Source: Planctobacterium marinum (GTDB taxonomy: Bacteria; Pseudomonadota; Gammaproteobacteria; Enterobacterales; Alteromonadaceae). Taken from it: a stretch of DNA of 64,000 bases. The DNA is taken from contig NZ_AP027272.1 of the NCBI RefSeq assembly GCF_036322805.1, positions 620,001 to 684,000 on the forward strand, read 5' to 3'. Every line of letters starts with the position of its first letter. Within the stretch, counting starts at the first letter, position 1. This document shows positions 43,331 through 52,316 of the stretch, piece by piece. The translations under genes were made by a program, and so were the position numbers. The notes under the pieces were generated by a model. That model was not told the origin of the DNA. It made no database searches and saw nothing but the letters and a program-made list of their open reading frames with translations.

Positions 43331-43804
43331 TTAATCTTCGGGAATTTTAAGCTTGCGTAGCTTTAATCTGATTTTTAGCGATCGCGTAGTGAGCAAGATT
43401 TCCCTCAGGGAGAGCAGTAAGGCCAATATTAATACTGCTAATGCGAGAATAAAGGTAATGGAGATCATTAAAGATAATTGAATAGTGTATATATGACTGA
43501 TAAACAGGGTTGTTATCACCACACACAACAACAGGGCGGTCAAAGTATAGAGGCTGAAAGCTTTATTGATGAGCGAGATGCGTTTCCACAAAAAACGCAG
43601 CTCTTCAGATTGGACTTTCTTGATAGCAACGTCTGTTGCATCTTGTAAACTATTTTCTAATTCACGGGCCCTGTCCATAACTCGCATTAAGCGATTCGAA
43701 GCAACACCCAGCAAAGCTGCAATGCCTGTTATCAAAAACACCGGCGCAACGGCGGCCTGAATGACCTGCCCTATATGGATGATCTCTAATACCTGTCCCG
43801 ACAT
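43331..43804 (-). CDS. DUF2721 family membrane protein
   Basis: A 157-residue membrane protein with DUF2721 blocks (IQAAVAPVFLITGIAALLGVASNRLMRVMDRARELE) and three hydrophobic segments (about 15-37, 80-103, 108-130), ending in a basic tail. The family function is unknown. It lies 33 bp downstream of hemH on the same strand and is convergent with the sigma-factor operon; co-transcription with hemH is likely. Confidence 0.88.
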   Translation of the reverse strand: MSGQVLEIIHIGQVIQAAVAPVFLITGIAALLGVASNRLMRVMDRARELENSLQDATDVAIKKVQSEELRFLWKRISLINKAFSLYTLTALLLCVVITTLFISHIYTIQLSLMISITFILALAVLILALLLSLREILLTTRSLKIRLKLRKLKIPED

Positions 43805-43837
43805 TATTCCTCTATTTTTAAACTGGCAGTGTGCCTG

Positions 43838-44923
43838 TTATTGCTCGGCACCCAATGCTTTAGCTCGCTTTTGACGTTCATCAAGGTTCTCTTGTTTGGT
43901 GGGATGCCAAGCTTCCAGTTCTGACTCTATCATTTGCGCAAGTAACTGAATATGAACGTCATCGCTATTGAGACAAGGGATGTATTCATAGCGCTTGCCG
44001 CCCGCTTCGAGGAAGTAGTCACGATTTTCCTCACCAATTTCTTCAATGGTTTCCAGGCAGTCTGAAGAAAAGCCAGGGCAAACCACCTGCACGGATTCTA
44101 CGCCTTTTTTGGGCAGTGCCTGGAGCGTGTGATCCGTATAAGGTTTAAGCCATTCTTCCCGGCCAAAACGAGACTGAAAGGTGGTCATGTACTGATCTTT
44201 ATCCAGCTCCAGGTATTCTGCGATTAAACGCGATGTCTTGTAGCACTCACAGTGATAGGGATCTCCGTTAGTGAGATAGCGTTTGGGGATGCCGTGGTAG
44301 GAAAATAACAGCTTGTCGGTCTTGCCGTGCTTTTGCCAATGTGCCTTTATCTTGTCTGCCACGGCAGCAATGTAGTCAGGGTTGTCGTGATAATGACTGA
44401 TAAATTTGAAATCTGGTAGCCAGCGTCTTTGGGTAAAGTCTTGTGCAATGGCGTCAAAGGTACTGCCTGTAGTGGAAGCGCAGTACTGTGGGTAGAGTGG
44501 TAGTACCACCAGTTTGCGCACCCCTTGTTGGAACATTTTGTCCATTACCGAGGAAATCGAAGGGGTGCCATAACGCATGGCATAGTCAATAACAACGTTA
44601 TCACCGTATTTTTCGCCTAGCACTTTTTCTAATGCAGTACATTGGTTTTGGGTGTGCTGCATCAGTGGTGAGCCTTGTTCAGTCCAAACTGTGGCATAGG
44701 CTTTAGCACTGCGGGCTGGGCGGATATTTAGAATGATGAAATTTAATATACACCACCATATCAGGCGCGGCACTTCCACTACTCTTGGGTCGGATAAAAA
44801 CTCTTTTAGATAGGGCTTGAGCGCTTTTTTCGTTGGTGCATCCGGTGTTCCAAGGTTGGTAATTAAGACACCTGTTTTATCTTGTTGAGCGTGGCTAAAG
44901 TGCTGACTGTTTTTATACTTCAT
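43838..44923 (-). CDS. hemH: Ferrochelatase
   Basis: A 361-residue ferrochelatase, the last enzyme of haem synthesis, inserting ferrous iron into protoporphyrin IX. Family blocks: TGVLITNLGTPDAPT, the metal-binding His in LFSYHGIPKRY, and CPGFSSDCLETIEEI, where the conserved Glu lies. Probably peripheral to the inner membrane. It is close in length to enterobacterial HemH with a C-terminal extension of charged residues. A strong terminator lies upstream, belonging to the AbgT gene, so hemH needs its own promoter. Confidence 0.97.
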   Translation of the reverse strand: MKYKNSQHFSHAQQDKTGVLITNLGTPDAPTKKALKPYLKEFLSDPRVVEVPRLIWWCILNFIILNIRPARSAKAYATVWTEQGSPLMQHTQNQCTALEKVLGEKYGDNVVIDYAMRYGTPSISSVMDKMFQQGVRKLVVLPLYPQYCASTTGSTFDAIAQDFTQRRWLPDFKFISHYHDNPDYIAAVADKIKAHWQKHGKTDKLLFSYHGIPKRYLTNGDPYHCECYKTSRLIAEYLELDKDQYMTTFQSRFGREEWLKPYTDHTLQALPKKGVESVQVVCPGFSSDCLETIEEIGEENRDYFLEAGGKRYEYIPCLNSDDVHIQLLAQMIESELEAWHPTKQENLDERQKRAKALGAEQ

Positions 44924-44990
44924 TGCAGATTCATAACTAACGGTTTACAAGCGATACGCAATCGGCAGCGCTTTGGTTTTGCCTTGCACG

Positions 44991-45020
44991 AAAAAAGACG
45001 AAGGCATTGCCTTCGTCTTT
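44991..45020 (-). terminator. Rho-independent terminator after the AbgT-family gene
   Basis: A perfect 12-bp stem (AAAGACGAAGGC at 44994-45005 with its complement at 45009-45020, loop ATT) begins six bases past the stop codon at 45026. Read leftward it ends in a T-run of six. It closes the transcription unit of the AbgT gene. Confidence 0.9.
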
Positions 45021-45025
45021 GTCGT

Positions 45026-46651
45026 TTATGGATTGTAGTAGGTGGCGGCACCCGGCCCTACTGGCATCCCCAGCAAGAATACCCAAATATAAAACAGGGC
45101 GGTCCAGCCGACGATATAAACTAAGGAGTAGGGCAGCATGGTGGCGATTAACGTCCCCATCCCCAAGTCTTTTTTGTAGCGGGCTGCCACGGCTAATATT
45201 AAACCAAAATAGCTCATCATAGGCGTTATGAGGTTGGTAGTGGAATCACCAATTCGATAAGCCGCCTGGATAACTTCTGGTGCGTAGCCTACCAGCATCA
45301 GCATGGGGACAAAAATCGGTGCTGTCACCGCCCATTGTGCTGAAGCACTGCCCAAAGACAGATTGACCAAACCACACATCAGGATAAACAGGATAAAAAT
45401 AGACGGGCCATCCAATCCGGCTGCCTGTAAAAAGGCAGCGCCTTTTACTGCTAGCACGGTACCAAGGTTGGTCCATTTAAAGAAGGCCACAAACTGTGCA
45501 GCAAAAAATACCAAGGTGATATATAAGCCCAGCGAGCTCATGCTCTTGGCCATGGCGTTGATTACATCTTTGTCATTTTTCATGGTGCCGGCAACACGGC
45601 CATAGACAAAGCCAGGAACAGCAAAAGTGATAAAGATAAAGGCAACAATGCCTTTTAAAAATGGTGAGCCCGCGACTGCGCCAGTTTCAGGATGACGCAA
45701 AATGCCATTTTCCGGAACGATAGTGAGTGCTAGCAATACGCAAAGACCCAAGAACGCCAATCCTGCCATTTTTAAGGCTTTCTTTTCTTGTGCGCTTGGC
45801 TTTTCAATTTTCGGCTGCTCTAGCTCAACAGCGGCTTCACTGGGGTCATACTTACCCAACCGCGGCTCAACGATTTTTTCAGTGACAAAGGCGCCCATGA
45901 ATGCCACTGCGAAGGTTGAGATGAACATGAAGTACCAGTTGACTTCGGGTCCTACAGTATACTCGGGATCTATCATGTGGGCTGCCGCCTCGGTTATCCC
46001 CGATAGCAGTGGATCAACCGTACCTAATAACAGGTTGGCGCTGTATCCCCCGGATACGCCTGCAAAGGCGGCTGCCAATCCAGCAATGGGGTGACGCCCA
46101 AGGGAATGGAATATCATTGCCGCTAGCGGTATCAGTACCACGTAACCCAATTCAGAAGCGGTGTTGGAAATTATCCCTGCAAAAACCACCACGACGGTTA
46201 CCATTCTGGGGGAGGCATTGACCACCATGGAACGCATGGCAGTTTGTAACAAGCCACTGTGCTCTGCTACCGATACACCCAGCAGTGCCACCAATACGGT
46301 GCCTAATGGTGCAAATCCGGTAAAGTTAGTGACCAGTCCGGTGACGATGCGTTGCAGCCCTTCGGCATTCATTAGTGAAATAACTTCGATGACGCCATCG
46401 GCTTCACGGCCTTTGGCTCCCTCTGGACGGGGATCCATAACGCTGACATCGAAGTAGCCCAATATACCGCTCAACAACACGATAAACAGGGCGAACATGG
46501 CGAACAAGGTAACAGGGTGGGGGAGCAGGTTCCCCAGCCACTCAACTGTGGCTAAAAATCGGGAAAACAAGCCCGATTGTGACTCAGCGGCGGCGCCAGA
46601 CGGCTTCTGATTATTATTTTCCGCTTGAGTGGTGTCGTTAGATGTACTCAA
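45026..46651 (-). CDS. AbgT-family transporter
   Basis: A 541-residue inner-membrane protein of the AbgT family, with family blocks LPHPVTLFAMFALFIVLLS, ISNTASELGYVVLIPLAAMIFHSLGRHP and GLVNLSLGSASAQWAV and about 11-13 hydrophobic segments. Members import p-aminobenzoyl-glutamate or export sulfonamide-type drugs. The start is TTG at 46651 with GAGG eight bases before it; an ATG nearby is out of frame. It is 132 bp downstream of cphA'. Because no aminobenzoyl-glutamate hydrolase is near, a role in moving a dipeptide or amino acid of the cyanophycin pathway is worth considering. Confidence 0.9.
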   Translation of the reverse strand: MSTSNDTTQAENNNQKPSGAAAESQSGLFSRFLATVEWLGNLLPHPVTLFAMFALFIVLLSGILGYFDVSVMDPRPEGAKGREADGVIEVISLMNAEGLQRIVTGLVTNFTGFAPLGTVLVALLGVSVAEHSGLLQTAMRSMVVNASPRMVTVVVVFAGIISNTASELGYVVLIPLAAMIFHSLGRHPIAGLAAAFAGVSGGYSANLLLGTVDPLLSGITEAAAHMIDPEYTVGPEVNWYFMFISTFAVAFMGAFVTEKIVEPRLGKYDPSEAAVELEQPKIEKPSAQEKKALKMAGLAFLGLCVLLALTIVPENGILRHPETGAVAGSPFLKGIVAFIFITFAVPGFVYGRVAGTMKNDKDVINAMAKSMSSLGLYITLVFFAAQFVAFFKWTNLGTVLAVKGAAFLQAAGLDGPSIFILFILMCGLVNLSLGSASAQWAVTAPIFVPMLMLVGYAPEVIQAAYRIGDSTTNLITPMMSYFGLILAVAARYKKDLGMGTLIATMLPYSLVYIVGWTALFYIWVFLLGMPVGPGAATYYNP

Positions 46652-46741
46652 AACTCATCCTCGTAGCTGGTCACGCCAATGGGCGTGATCGTTACTCTTT
46701 TAATTTTAGGCAACGAGAGTAAGCATTTTTACTGGCTGAGT

Positions 46742-46775
46742 CCAGTTTCCATAGTGTTTCCACCATGGAAACTGG
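46742..46775. repeat. 11-bp inverted repeat between cphA' and the AbgT gene
   Basis: CCAGTTTCCAT (46742-46752) and ATGGAAACTGG (46765-46775) are exact complements around 12 bases, nine bp past the cphA' stop. There is no T-run on the minus strand, so a full terminator is doubtful; it may be a weak one or an operator for the AbgT gene. Confidence 0.45.
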
Positions 46776-46783
46776 CGATTTGT

Positions 46784-48478
46784 TTACACTTTAGGTTGTT
46801 GTTCCAGCAATTGTTGTACAGCTTCTCTATCACAGAGTGTAAAGAGCAGTACTACGGTTCCGGGCTTAGCCAATTCCAGTGCCATTTGAGCACCAGCCAA
46901 TGGCGACGCTGAAAACAGAATTTTATCTTCCTCAATACCCGTTTGCATCAGAAAGTGTTTTGATAGCCCGGGCACTTCGCCGGGCTCTCTACCACGCAAG
47001 TATTTACCAACTTCCGAGGTAATGTAAATTTCTGCATCTAATCCCGCAACGGCTTCAGTCAGATGCTGTATCTCGGCATCAGTACGGTCACCGGCATGGC
47101 CAAACATTACAATGCGTTGGGTGGCAGGGATTTTACTGGCCATAGCCACTACGGCTTTCATGCTGTGCTCATTATGAGCAAAATCAACGATATATTTTGC
47201 CTCATTGATATCATACAGGTTACCGCGACCGGGATTATCTTGGGCATTACTGGCAAATTGCTGTAAACCCGCGATGATATGCTGTCGCTCAAAACCCAAA
47301 GCAAAACACAAACCGATAACGCCGAGCGCATTTTGGATATTGTGGTGAGCGTGTCCGCCAAATGTCATGGGGACACTGTCGATGGCACACAATCTGTCTA
47401 AGGTTTTACCGTTAAAATACACGAGATCGCCGCGATGGCTGAATACCGCAGGTTCACCATTAGTTAAGTTTTCCTGCACCAGATAATTATTTTCTGACTC
47501 GCTAAACCAGCAAATTGTGCCTTTGTAATGTTGAGACTGTGCTACTGATAATTCGTTATCGGCGTTGAGTACTAATGTGCCTGTATTGTCTAGCCCTTTC
47601 GCCACAACAAATTTGGCTTCGGATAATTCCTCTACGGTATCGATACCGTATTGCCCTAAATGATCGGCGGCCACATTGGTGACAAGCGCAGCATCGACGC
47701 GATTTACCGGTAAGCCACGACGCAAAATTCCGCCACGAGCCACTTCTAAAAAGGCGATCTCCGTGCGGGAATCTCGCACCAGCATGCGCGCACCACCGGG
47801 GCCAGAATAATCCCCGGTATCAATAATATGTTCGCCCACTTTTATAAAGTCAGTAGAAGTGACGCCGGCACTGAGCCCGGCACATTTTGCGATTTGAGCG
47901 GCAAGTCGTACGCTGGTGGACTTACCATTGGTGCCAGTGATAAAAGCCAGTGGCACATCCTGATATTTTGACCAGCAGATGGCGTCACTATCGGGGAGTT
48001 CTTTTACTGGCCAGGTATCTACGGTAGCTCCCATACCCAAGGACAGATAGTCATCATCTGTGATGCATGTGACCCCTTTTTCATGGGCACATTGAATTAT
48101 CTGCAACAGTTTGGGATTCACTTCACGCTGTAATTCCTCTTTGAGCTTGGCAATGATTGCGCCTTTGTCAGGGTGCTCTTCTTTGCGCAGCTCGGCTACC
48201 ACTATCTCCCATGCGTGTTGGGCCAGTTCACAGGCGGTATAGAGGGCATCCATGGGGGCACTAATGGCCATGCTGATGCCGTGGGTATGAATACGGTAGG
48301 TGCTTTGCGCCGCTGTCCAGCCCAATTCATCACACAGCGATTTGGCTTGATTTTGCCAGGTTTGCGCCACCTGATGTTTATCAACTTCATCCACAAACAC
48401 GTCAATAATTGCGCCGGGAAAATTCCACAGTAAATTGGGCCCCGTTAAACGGCGCGATTCGTCCAGTTCCAGTTTCAT
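46784..48478 (-). CDS. cphA': Mur-ligase-type cyanophycin synthetase homologue (CphA')
   Basis: A 564-residue protein. Residues about 1-165 have no recognisable domain, and residues about 170-560 are a Mur-ligase core with the P-loop TGTNGKST at 178-185, VARGGILRRGL, TNVAADHLGQYG and DFAHNEHSM. The core resembles the C-terminal half of CphA (EVARGG here, ETARGG in CphA), but the whole ATP-grasp domain is missing. CphA catalyses two steps, aspartate addition by ATP-grasp and arginine addition by the Mur-type domain, so this protein could at most carry out the latter kind of reaction. It follows cphA after 31 bp. Confidence 0.88.
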   Translation of the reverse strand: MKLELDESRRLTGPNLLWNFPGAIIDVFVDEVDKHQVAQTWQNQAKSLCDELGWTAAQSTYRIHTHGISMAISAPMDALYTACELAQHAWEIVVAELRKEEHPDKGAIIAKLKEELQREVNPKLLQIIQCAHEKGVTCITDDDYLSLGMGATVDTWPVKELPDSDAICWSKYQDVPLAFITGTNGKSTSVRLAAQIAKCAGLSAGVTSTDFIKVGEHIIDTGDYSGPGGARMLVRDSRTEIAFLEVARGGILRRGLPVNRVDAALVTNVAADHLGQYGIDTVEELSEAKFVVAKGLDNTGTLVLNADNELSVAQSQHYKGTICWFSESENNYLVQENLTNGEPAVFSHRGDLVYFNGKTLDRLCAIDSVPMTFGGHAHHNIQNALGVIGLCFALGFERQHIIAGLQQFASNAQDNPGRGNLYDINEAKYIVDFAHNEHSMKAVVAMASKIPATQRIVMFGHAGDRTDAEIQHLTEAVAGLDAEIYITSEVGKYLRGREPGEVPGLSKHFLMQTGIEEDKILFSASPLAGAQMALELAKPGTVVLLFTLCDREAVQQLLEQQPKV

Positions 48479-48509
48479 AGTCTATTCGTCCGGTTCAGTA
48501 AACGAGAGG

Positions 48510-51329
48510 CTAGTCAGCCTCTTCGTCATGCTCCATAACAATACGCACACCGCGCTCATCCGACACCATTTTTTGTCCCGCGGTGAGTTCGTATTTGTGC
48601 TCTTTGGGCTCAAATAACTTTTCCGGGAAGTCTTGGGAAGGTGTACTACTTTGAGAAGTCTCGGTTTTGTTAACGTCATTAAAGTGCACAATCTGCTTCC
48701 AGCAGCGGGAGATGTTGTCACCCAGCACAATCAATAAGTCGCCTTCCTTGCTCATCTGTAAACCGGTTTCAATGGCAGTTTGTTCATCCGGGATAATCTG
48801 AATGGCCTGCTCCGGAATACCCTCGGCTTTGAGCTGTGTGGCTAATAGTGTGGGGATTTCATCAGGACCGCGACCACGTCGGTCGTCGTCGGCCTTACAG
48901 ATGAATTCATCAAAGCCTTGAGCGGCAATTTTCGCAGCTTCGATGACATCTTCATCCCGTCTGTCACCGGGCATCGCCATAACAATGCGGCGTTTGCCCT
49001 TAATTTCCAGACGCATGGCCAGGTCGGTTATGGTTTGAATGGCCGCCGGGTTGTGAGCATAATCCAGTACCACTTTGAATGGATGTTCATCAAATACATT
49101 GAGGCGCCCCGGTGCCTGGAAAAAAGAGGTATTGAAGGTTCTTAGTCCTTGGCGAATATCGTCTAAAGACGTATCAAAGGCGTAGGCCATACCCGCCGCA
49201 AACATAGCGTTTTGCACATTGTGCATGGCTTTACCTTCGATGGTTGCGGGGATCAGGTGGGTCCAAAGTAGCGGAATGTGCGCACCCTTGTCATATATGG
49301 TGATCATATCGCCGTTGATGCCTTTTTCCAGCACCACCGCCATACCACCAGAGCGAATATGCTCTCTCACCAGACCGTGGCCTGAATCTGTGGTGATGTA
49401 ACAGAAACGTTTTGCCTGACAGTAGTCTGCCATTTGCAATACCAGCGGGTCATCGGCATTCAGTACCGCACAATCTTTGGCAACTTCCACTACAACCCGT
49501 TTAATCTGGGCTAAATCTTCGAGGGTGTTGACGCCGCGCTGTCCCAAGTGATCAGCACTAATGTTCAGACAAGCCCCCACATCACACCAGTTATAACCCA
49601 GGCCGCGTTTTACGATACCGCCACGAGCAGTTTCCATGATGGCAAAATCTACATTGGGATCGCGCAATACAATTTGTGCCGATGTGGGACCGGTCATATC
49701 CCCCTTAACGGTTAAATGGCCATCAATATAGACCCCGTCGGTGGAGGTCATGCCGGTGGTAAAGTTGGCTGCTTTCATGATGCTGGCCAGCATTCTGGAG
49801 GTGGTGGTTTTACCATTGGTACCCGTAATTGCTGCGATGGGAATTTTTGCCTGACTGCCCGCCGGGAACAGCATATCCATCACTTTACCAGCCACATCAC
49901 GCGATTGTCCCTCACTGGGAGCAACATGCATTCTGAAGCCGGGAGCGGCATTACACTCGCATATACCACCACCAATTTCTTTATAGGACTTACTGATGTC
50001 ATCAGTGAGAAAGTCCACACCACCCACATCTAAACCGATAGCTTTGATAGCCCGTACCGCCATATCTCGGTTATCTGGGTGCACTATGTCCGTAACGTCA
50101 ATTGCCGTACCCCCAGTGGACAGATTGGCGGTCGAGCGCAAATAAAATACTCTGCCCTCTTCCAATACGGATTCTGGCGATAATTCGGCCTCTTCAAGCA
50201 AGCGTTGGGCCTGATTATCCAACTCCAGGCGAGTGAGCACCTTTTCATGACCGATACCACGACGAGGATCTTCATTAACGATATCCACTAATTCGCTGAT
50301 GGTATGTTTGCCATCACCCACCACATGACCGGGGACTCTTTTTGCCACCGCTACCAGTTCGTTGTTCACCACCAGCATGCGGTGATCAAAACCAGTAAGG
50401 TAACTTTCTACTAAAACCGCGCGGCTGGTGCCAAACTTTTGCGCTTCGGCAAATGCTGTTTGCACTTGCTCATCAGACGTTAAATTAATACTGACGCCAC
50501 GGCCATGATTGGCATTAAGCGGCTTTACCACAACCGGGTAACCGATGCGTCTGGCAGCTCTCACTGCCTGGCGCTCACTGTAAATCATATGTTGAATCGG
50601 AACAGGTAAACCAAGATCACTCAATAAATTGTGGGTGTCTTCTTTATCGCAAGATATCTCTACTGCAATGTGACGGGTTTCGCTGGTAACGGTAGCCTGA
50701 ATACGCTGTTGATATTTACCGTGTCCAAATTGAACCAGGCTATATTTGTTCAGACGTAACCAGGGGATATCACGCTCTTCTGCGGCTTTTACCAGAGAGC
50801 CAGTGCTGGGGCCAAACTCTTTACGCTGGGCAGCCCGCACAAAAGACTGTAATTCGTCGCTGAAGTCAAAATCATCTTCGTAGTCAAATGGCACTTGCTG
50901 TTTTACTGGCTCAGGTAACAAGTGCATGAGTAGCTTCATGGCTAGCTCACCTGCTGCCAGGCCGACATCTCGTTGCTTGTATTCGTACACCACGTTGTAG
51001 CAACCGTGTTCGCCAGTACCGCGGGTTTTTCCGAAGGTAACCTTAGAGCCAGCCAGGTCTTGCAATTCGAGAGCAACATGCTCCCAGATATGTCCCATCC
51101 AGGTACCTTCGTCTTCCCGGAGGCGGCGCACAAGTCCACCTTCAACACCATAAGAGCAACCGTGACTGTGCAAACTAGGCACTGCTTCTAACAAACCATT
51201 GATAAACTTTTCGCCTAATTTTGCCGATGGCCAGTTTTCTAATTCACCCAAATTTATCTGATGGCGAATAACGGGAAAGTTGGCATAAACATTAGGGCCA
51301 ACATAGACATTAGAAGTGGTAATTTTCAT
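48510..51329 (-). CDS. cphA: Cyanophycin synthetase
   Basis: A 939-residue CphA. Three domains: N-terminal about 1-160, ATP-grasp about 215-480 (GYPVVVKPLNANHGRGVSIN), and Mur-ligase about 490-880 with P-loop ITGTNGKTTTSR near 502-508, ETARGGIVKRGL, NISADHLGQRG and LDYAHNPAAI. It builds cyanophycin by adding Asp to the backbone and Arg to its side chain, both ATP-dependent. The ATG at 51329 gives MKITTSNVYVGPN, matching the CphA N-terminus; the frame is open 32 codons further. The tail after 880 is acidic and lacks motifs. It has a terminator upstream and so should have its own promoter. Confidence 0.96.
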   Translation of the reverse strand: MKITTSNVYVGPNVYANFPVIRHQINLGELENWPSAKLGEKFINGLLEAVPSLHSHGCSYGVEGGLVRRLREDEGTWMGHIWEHVALELQDLAGSKVTFGKTRGTGEHGCYNVVYEYKQRDVGLAAGELAMKLLMHLLPEPVKQQVPFDYEDDFDFSDELQSFVRAAQRKEFGPSTGSLVKAAEERDIPWLRLNKYSLVQFGHGKYQQRIQATVTSETRHIAVEISCDKEDTHNLLSDLGLPVPIQHMIYSERQAVRAARRIGYPVVVKPLNANHGRGVSINLTSDEQVQTAFAEAQKFGTSRAVLVESYLTGFDHRMLVVNNELVAVAKRVPGHVVGDGKHTISELVDIVNEDPRRGIGHEKVLTRLELDNQAQRLLEEAELSPESVLEEGRVFYLRSTANLSTGGTAIDVTDIVHPDNRDMAVRAIKAIGLDVGGVDFLTDDISKSYKEIGGGICECNAAPGFRMHVAPSEGQSRDVAGKVMDMLFPAGSQAKIPIAAITGTNGKTTTSRMLASIMKAANFTTGMTSTDGVYIDGHLTVKGDMTGPTSAQIVLRDPNVDFAIMETARGGIVKRGLGYNWCDVGACLNISADHLGQRGVNTLEDLAQIKRVVVEVAKDCAVLNADDPLVLQMADYCQAKRFCYITTDSGHGLVREHIRSGGMAVVLEKGINGDMITIYDKGAHIPLLWTHLIPATIEGKAMHNVQNAMFAAGMAYAFDTSLDDIRQGLRTFNTSFFQAPGRLNVFDEHPFKVVLDYAHNPAAIQTITDLAMRLEIKGKRRIVMAMPGDRRDEDVIEAAKIAAQGFDEFICKADDDRRGRGPDEIPTLLATQLKAEGIPEQAIQIIPDEQTAIETGLQMSKEGDLLIVLGDNISRCWKQIVHFNDVNKTETSQSSTPSQDFPEKLFEPKEHKYELTAGQKMVSDERGVRIVMEHDEEAD

Positions 51330-51436
51330 TGGGTCGTACGTCCTTATTTTCCGCATGTTGGAAAAGTGCGAGGGTGTGCAAAGATGATGATTTATTTGGC
51401 TACAGAAAAAAGTCTGTAACAGCACTAGGTATAAAC

Positions 51437-51463
51437 AAAAAAAGTGGCGAATGCCACTTTTTT
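51437..51463. terminator. Bidirectional terminator between cphB and cphA
   Basis: AAAAAAGTGGC and GCCACTTTTTT form a near-perfect stem around GAAT. It stands 33 bp past the cphB stop and upstream of cphA. The A/T runs on both sides suit termination in either direction. It makes iadA-cphB and cphA-cphA' separate units. Confidence 0.85.
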
Positions 51464-51495
51464 CTGATGATTATCGCGCTCTGCTCAGTAAGCAA

Positions 51496-52314
51496 TCAAT
51501 CGATATGGGCGATGCGATTACTGATATCGTATCGAGCGCCAGAAGCCAGAATGTGTACTTTGAGATTGAGCAAGGTCAGGGCTTCACCACGACGCGCTTC
51601 AGCCATGGAGGAATACTCAATATCCGATGGGTCAACTACTGTGATGGCGCCACTGCCTACCACGGTAAAAATGTTGTCTTCATCAATGAATGCCGCAGTA
51701 TTTTCGTCAAGGCCTACACCCACTAAAAAAGGGTTGTAAGAAACGGCACTGAGTAACCTTGCGAGGCGATTGCGCTCGTTAAAGTGCTGATCTACTACGA
51801 CAGTATTGATGAGCCCCATACCGGGTGCCAGGTTTACACCATCTTCGGTGGGCACAATACCCACGTTTCCGCCGGCGATCATGTGCTGCGAAATAATGGC
51901 CGCACCAGCGGATGTTCCACCTACATGAGCGCCACGAGCATTAGCCTGGCGAATCGCTTTCGCTACTGGCGTGCCACCTAAAATGGTAGATAATCGCAGT
52001 TGATTACCGCCGGTGATAAAGATAGCGGTGGCATTTTCAATAATATCCAGATGAGTTTCATCTTGGGCATCTGAGCGCTCTGCAATTGGTAAAGAATCTG
52101 CTTGCCCAGCACCCAGATCGCGGAATAAGGTCTCATAACGGGAGCCAGTATCTTCCAGTCTTGATGCGGTGGGGATAACACAAATTTTTGCTTCACGGCC
52201 GCCAGCCAGTTCTACAAATTTACTGAGAATTTCCGGGTTATCGATTTTTTCTTCTGCGCCGCCTATCGGAATTACATAGCCGCGCTTTTGTCCGTCTACT
52301 GCTGGTGATGGCAT
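51496..52314 (-). CDS. cphB: Cyanophycinase
   Basis: A 272-residue S51-family peptidase with the nucleophile Ser135 in GGTSAGAAI and blocks IPIGGAEEK, CVIPTASR and FITGGNQLRL. It cuts cyanophycin from the C-terminal end to beta-Asp-Arg dipeptides. The ATG at 52314 has GAGG seven bases upstream and is preferred over the TTG two codons earlier that overlaps the iadA stop. There is no signal peptide, so the enzyme should act inside the cell on the stored polymer. It is coupled to iadA, which splits its product. Confidence 0.95.
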   Translation of the reverse strand: MPSPAVDGQKRGYVIPIGGAEEKIDNPEILSKFVELAGGREAKICVIPTASRLEDTGSRYETLFRDLGAGQADSLPIAERSDAQDETHLDIIENATAIFITGGNQLRLSTILGGTPVAKAIRQANARGAHVGGTSAGAAIISQHMIAGGNVGIVPTEDGVNLAPGMGLINTVVVDQHFNERNRLARLLSAVSYNPFLVGVGLDENTAAFIDEDNIFTVVGSGAITVVDPSDIEYSSMAEARRGEALTLLNLKVHILASGARYDISNRIAHID

Positions 52315-52316
52315 GT

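Noticed and set aside
51330-51436. Promoter for cphA
   Set aside because: A GTTACA/AATAAA pair at 18-bp spacing is possible but weak; several alternatives fit equally, so no site is named although a promoter must exist here.
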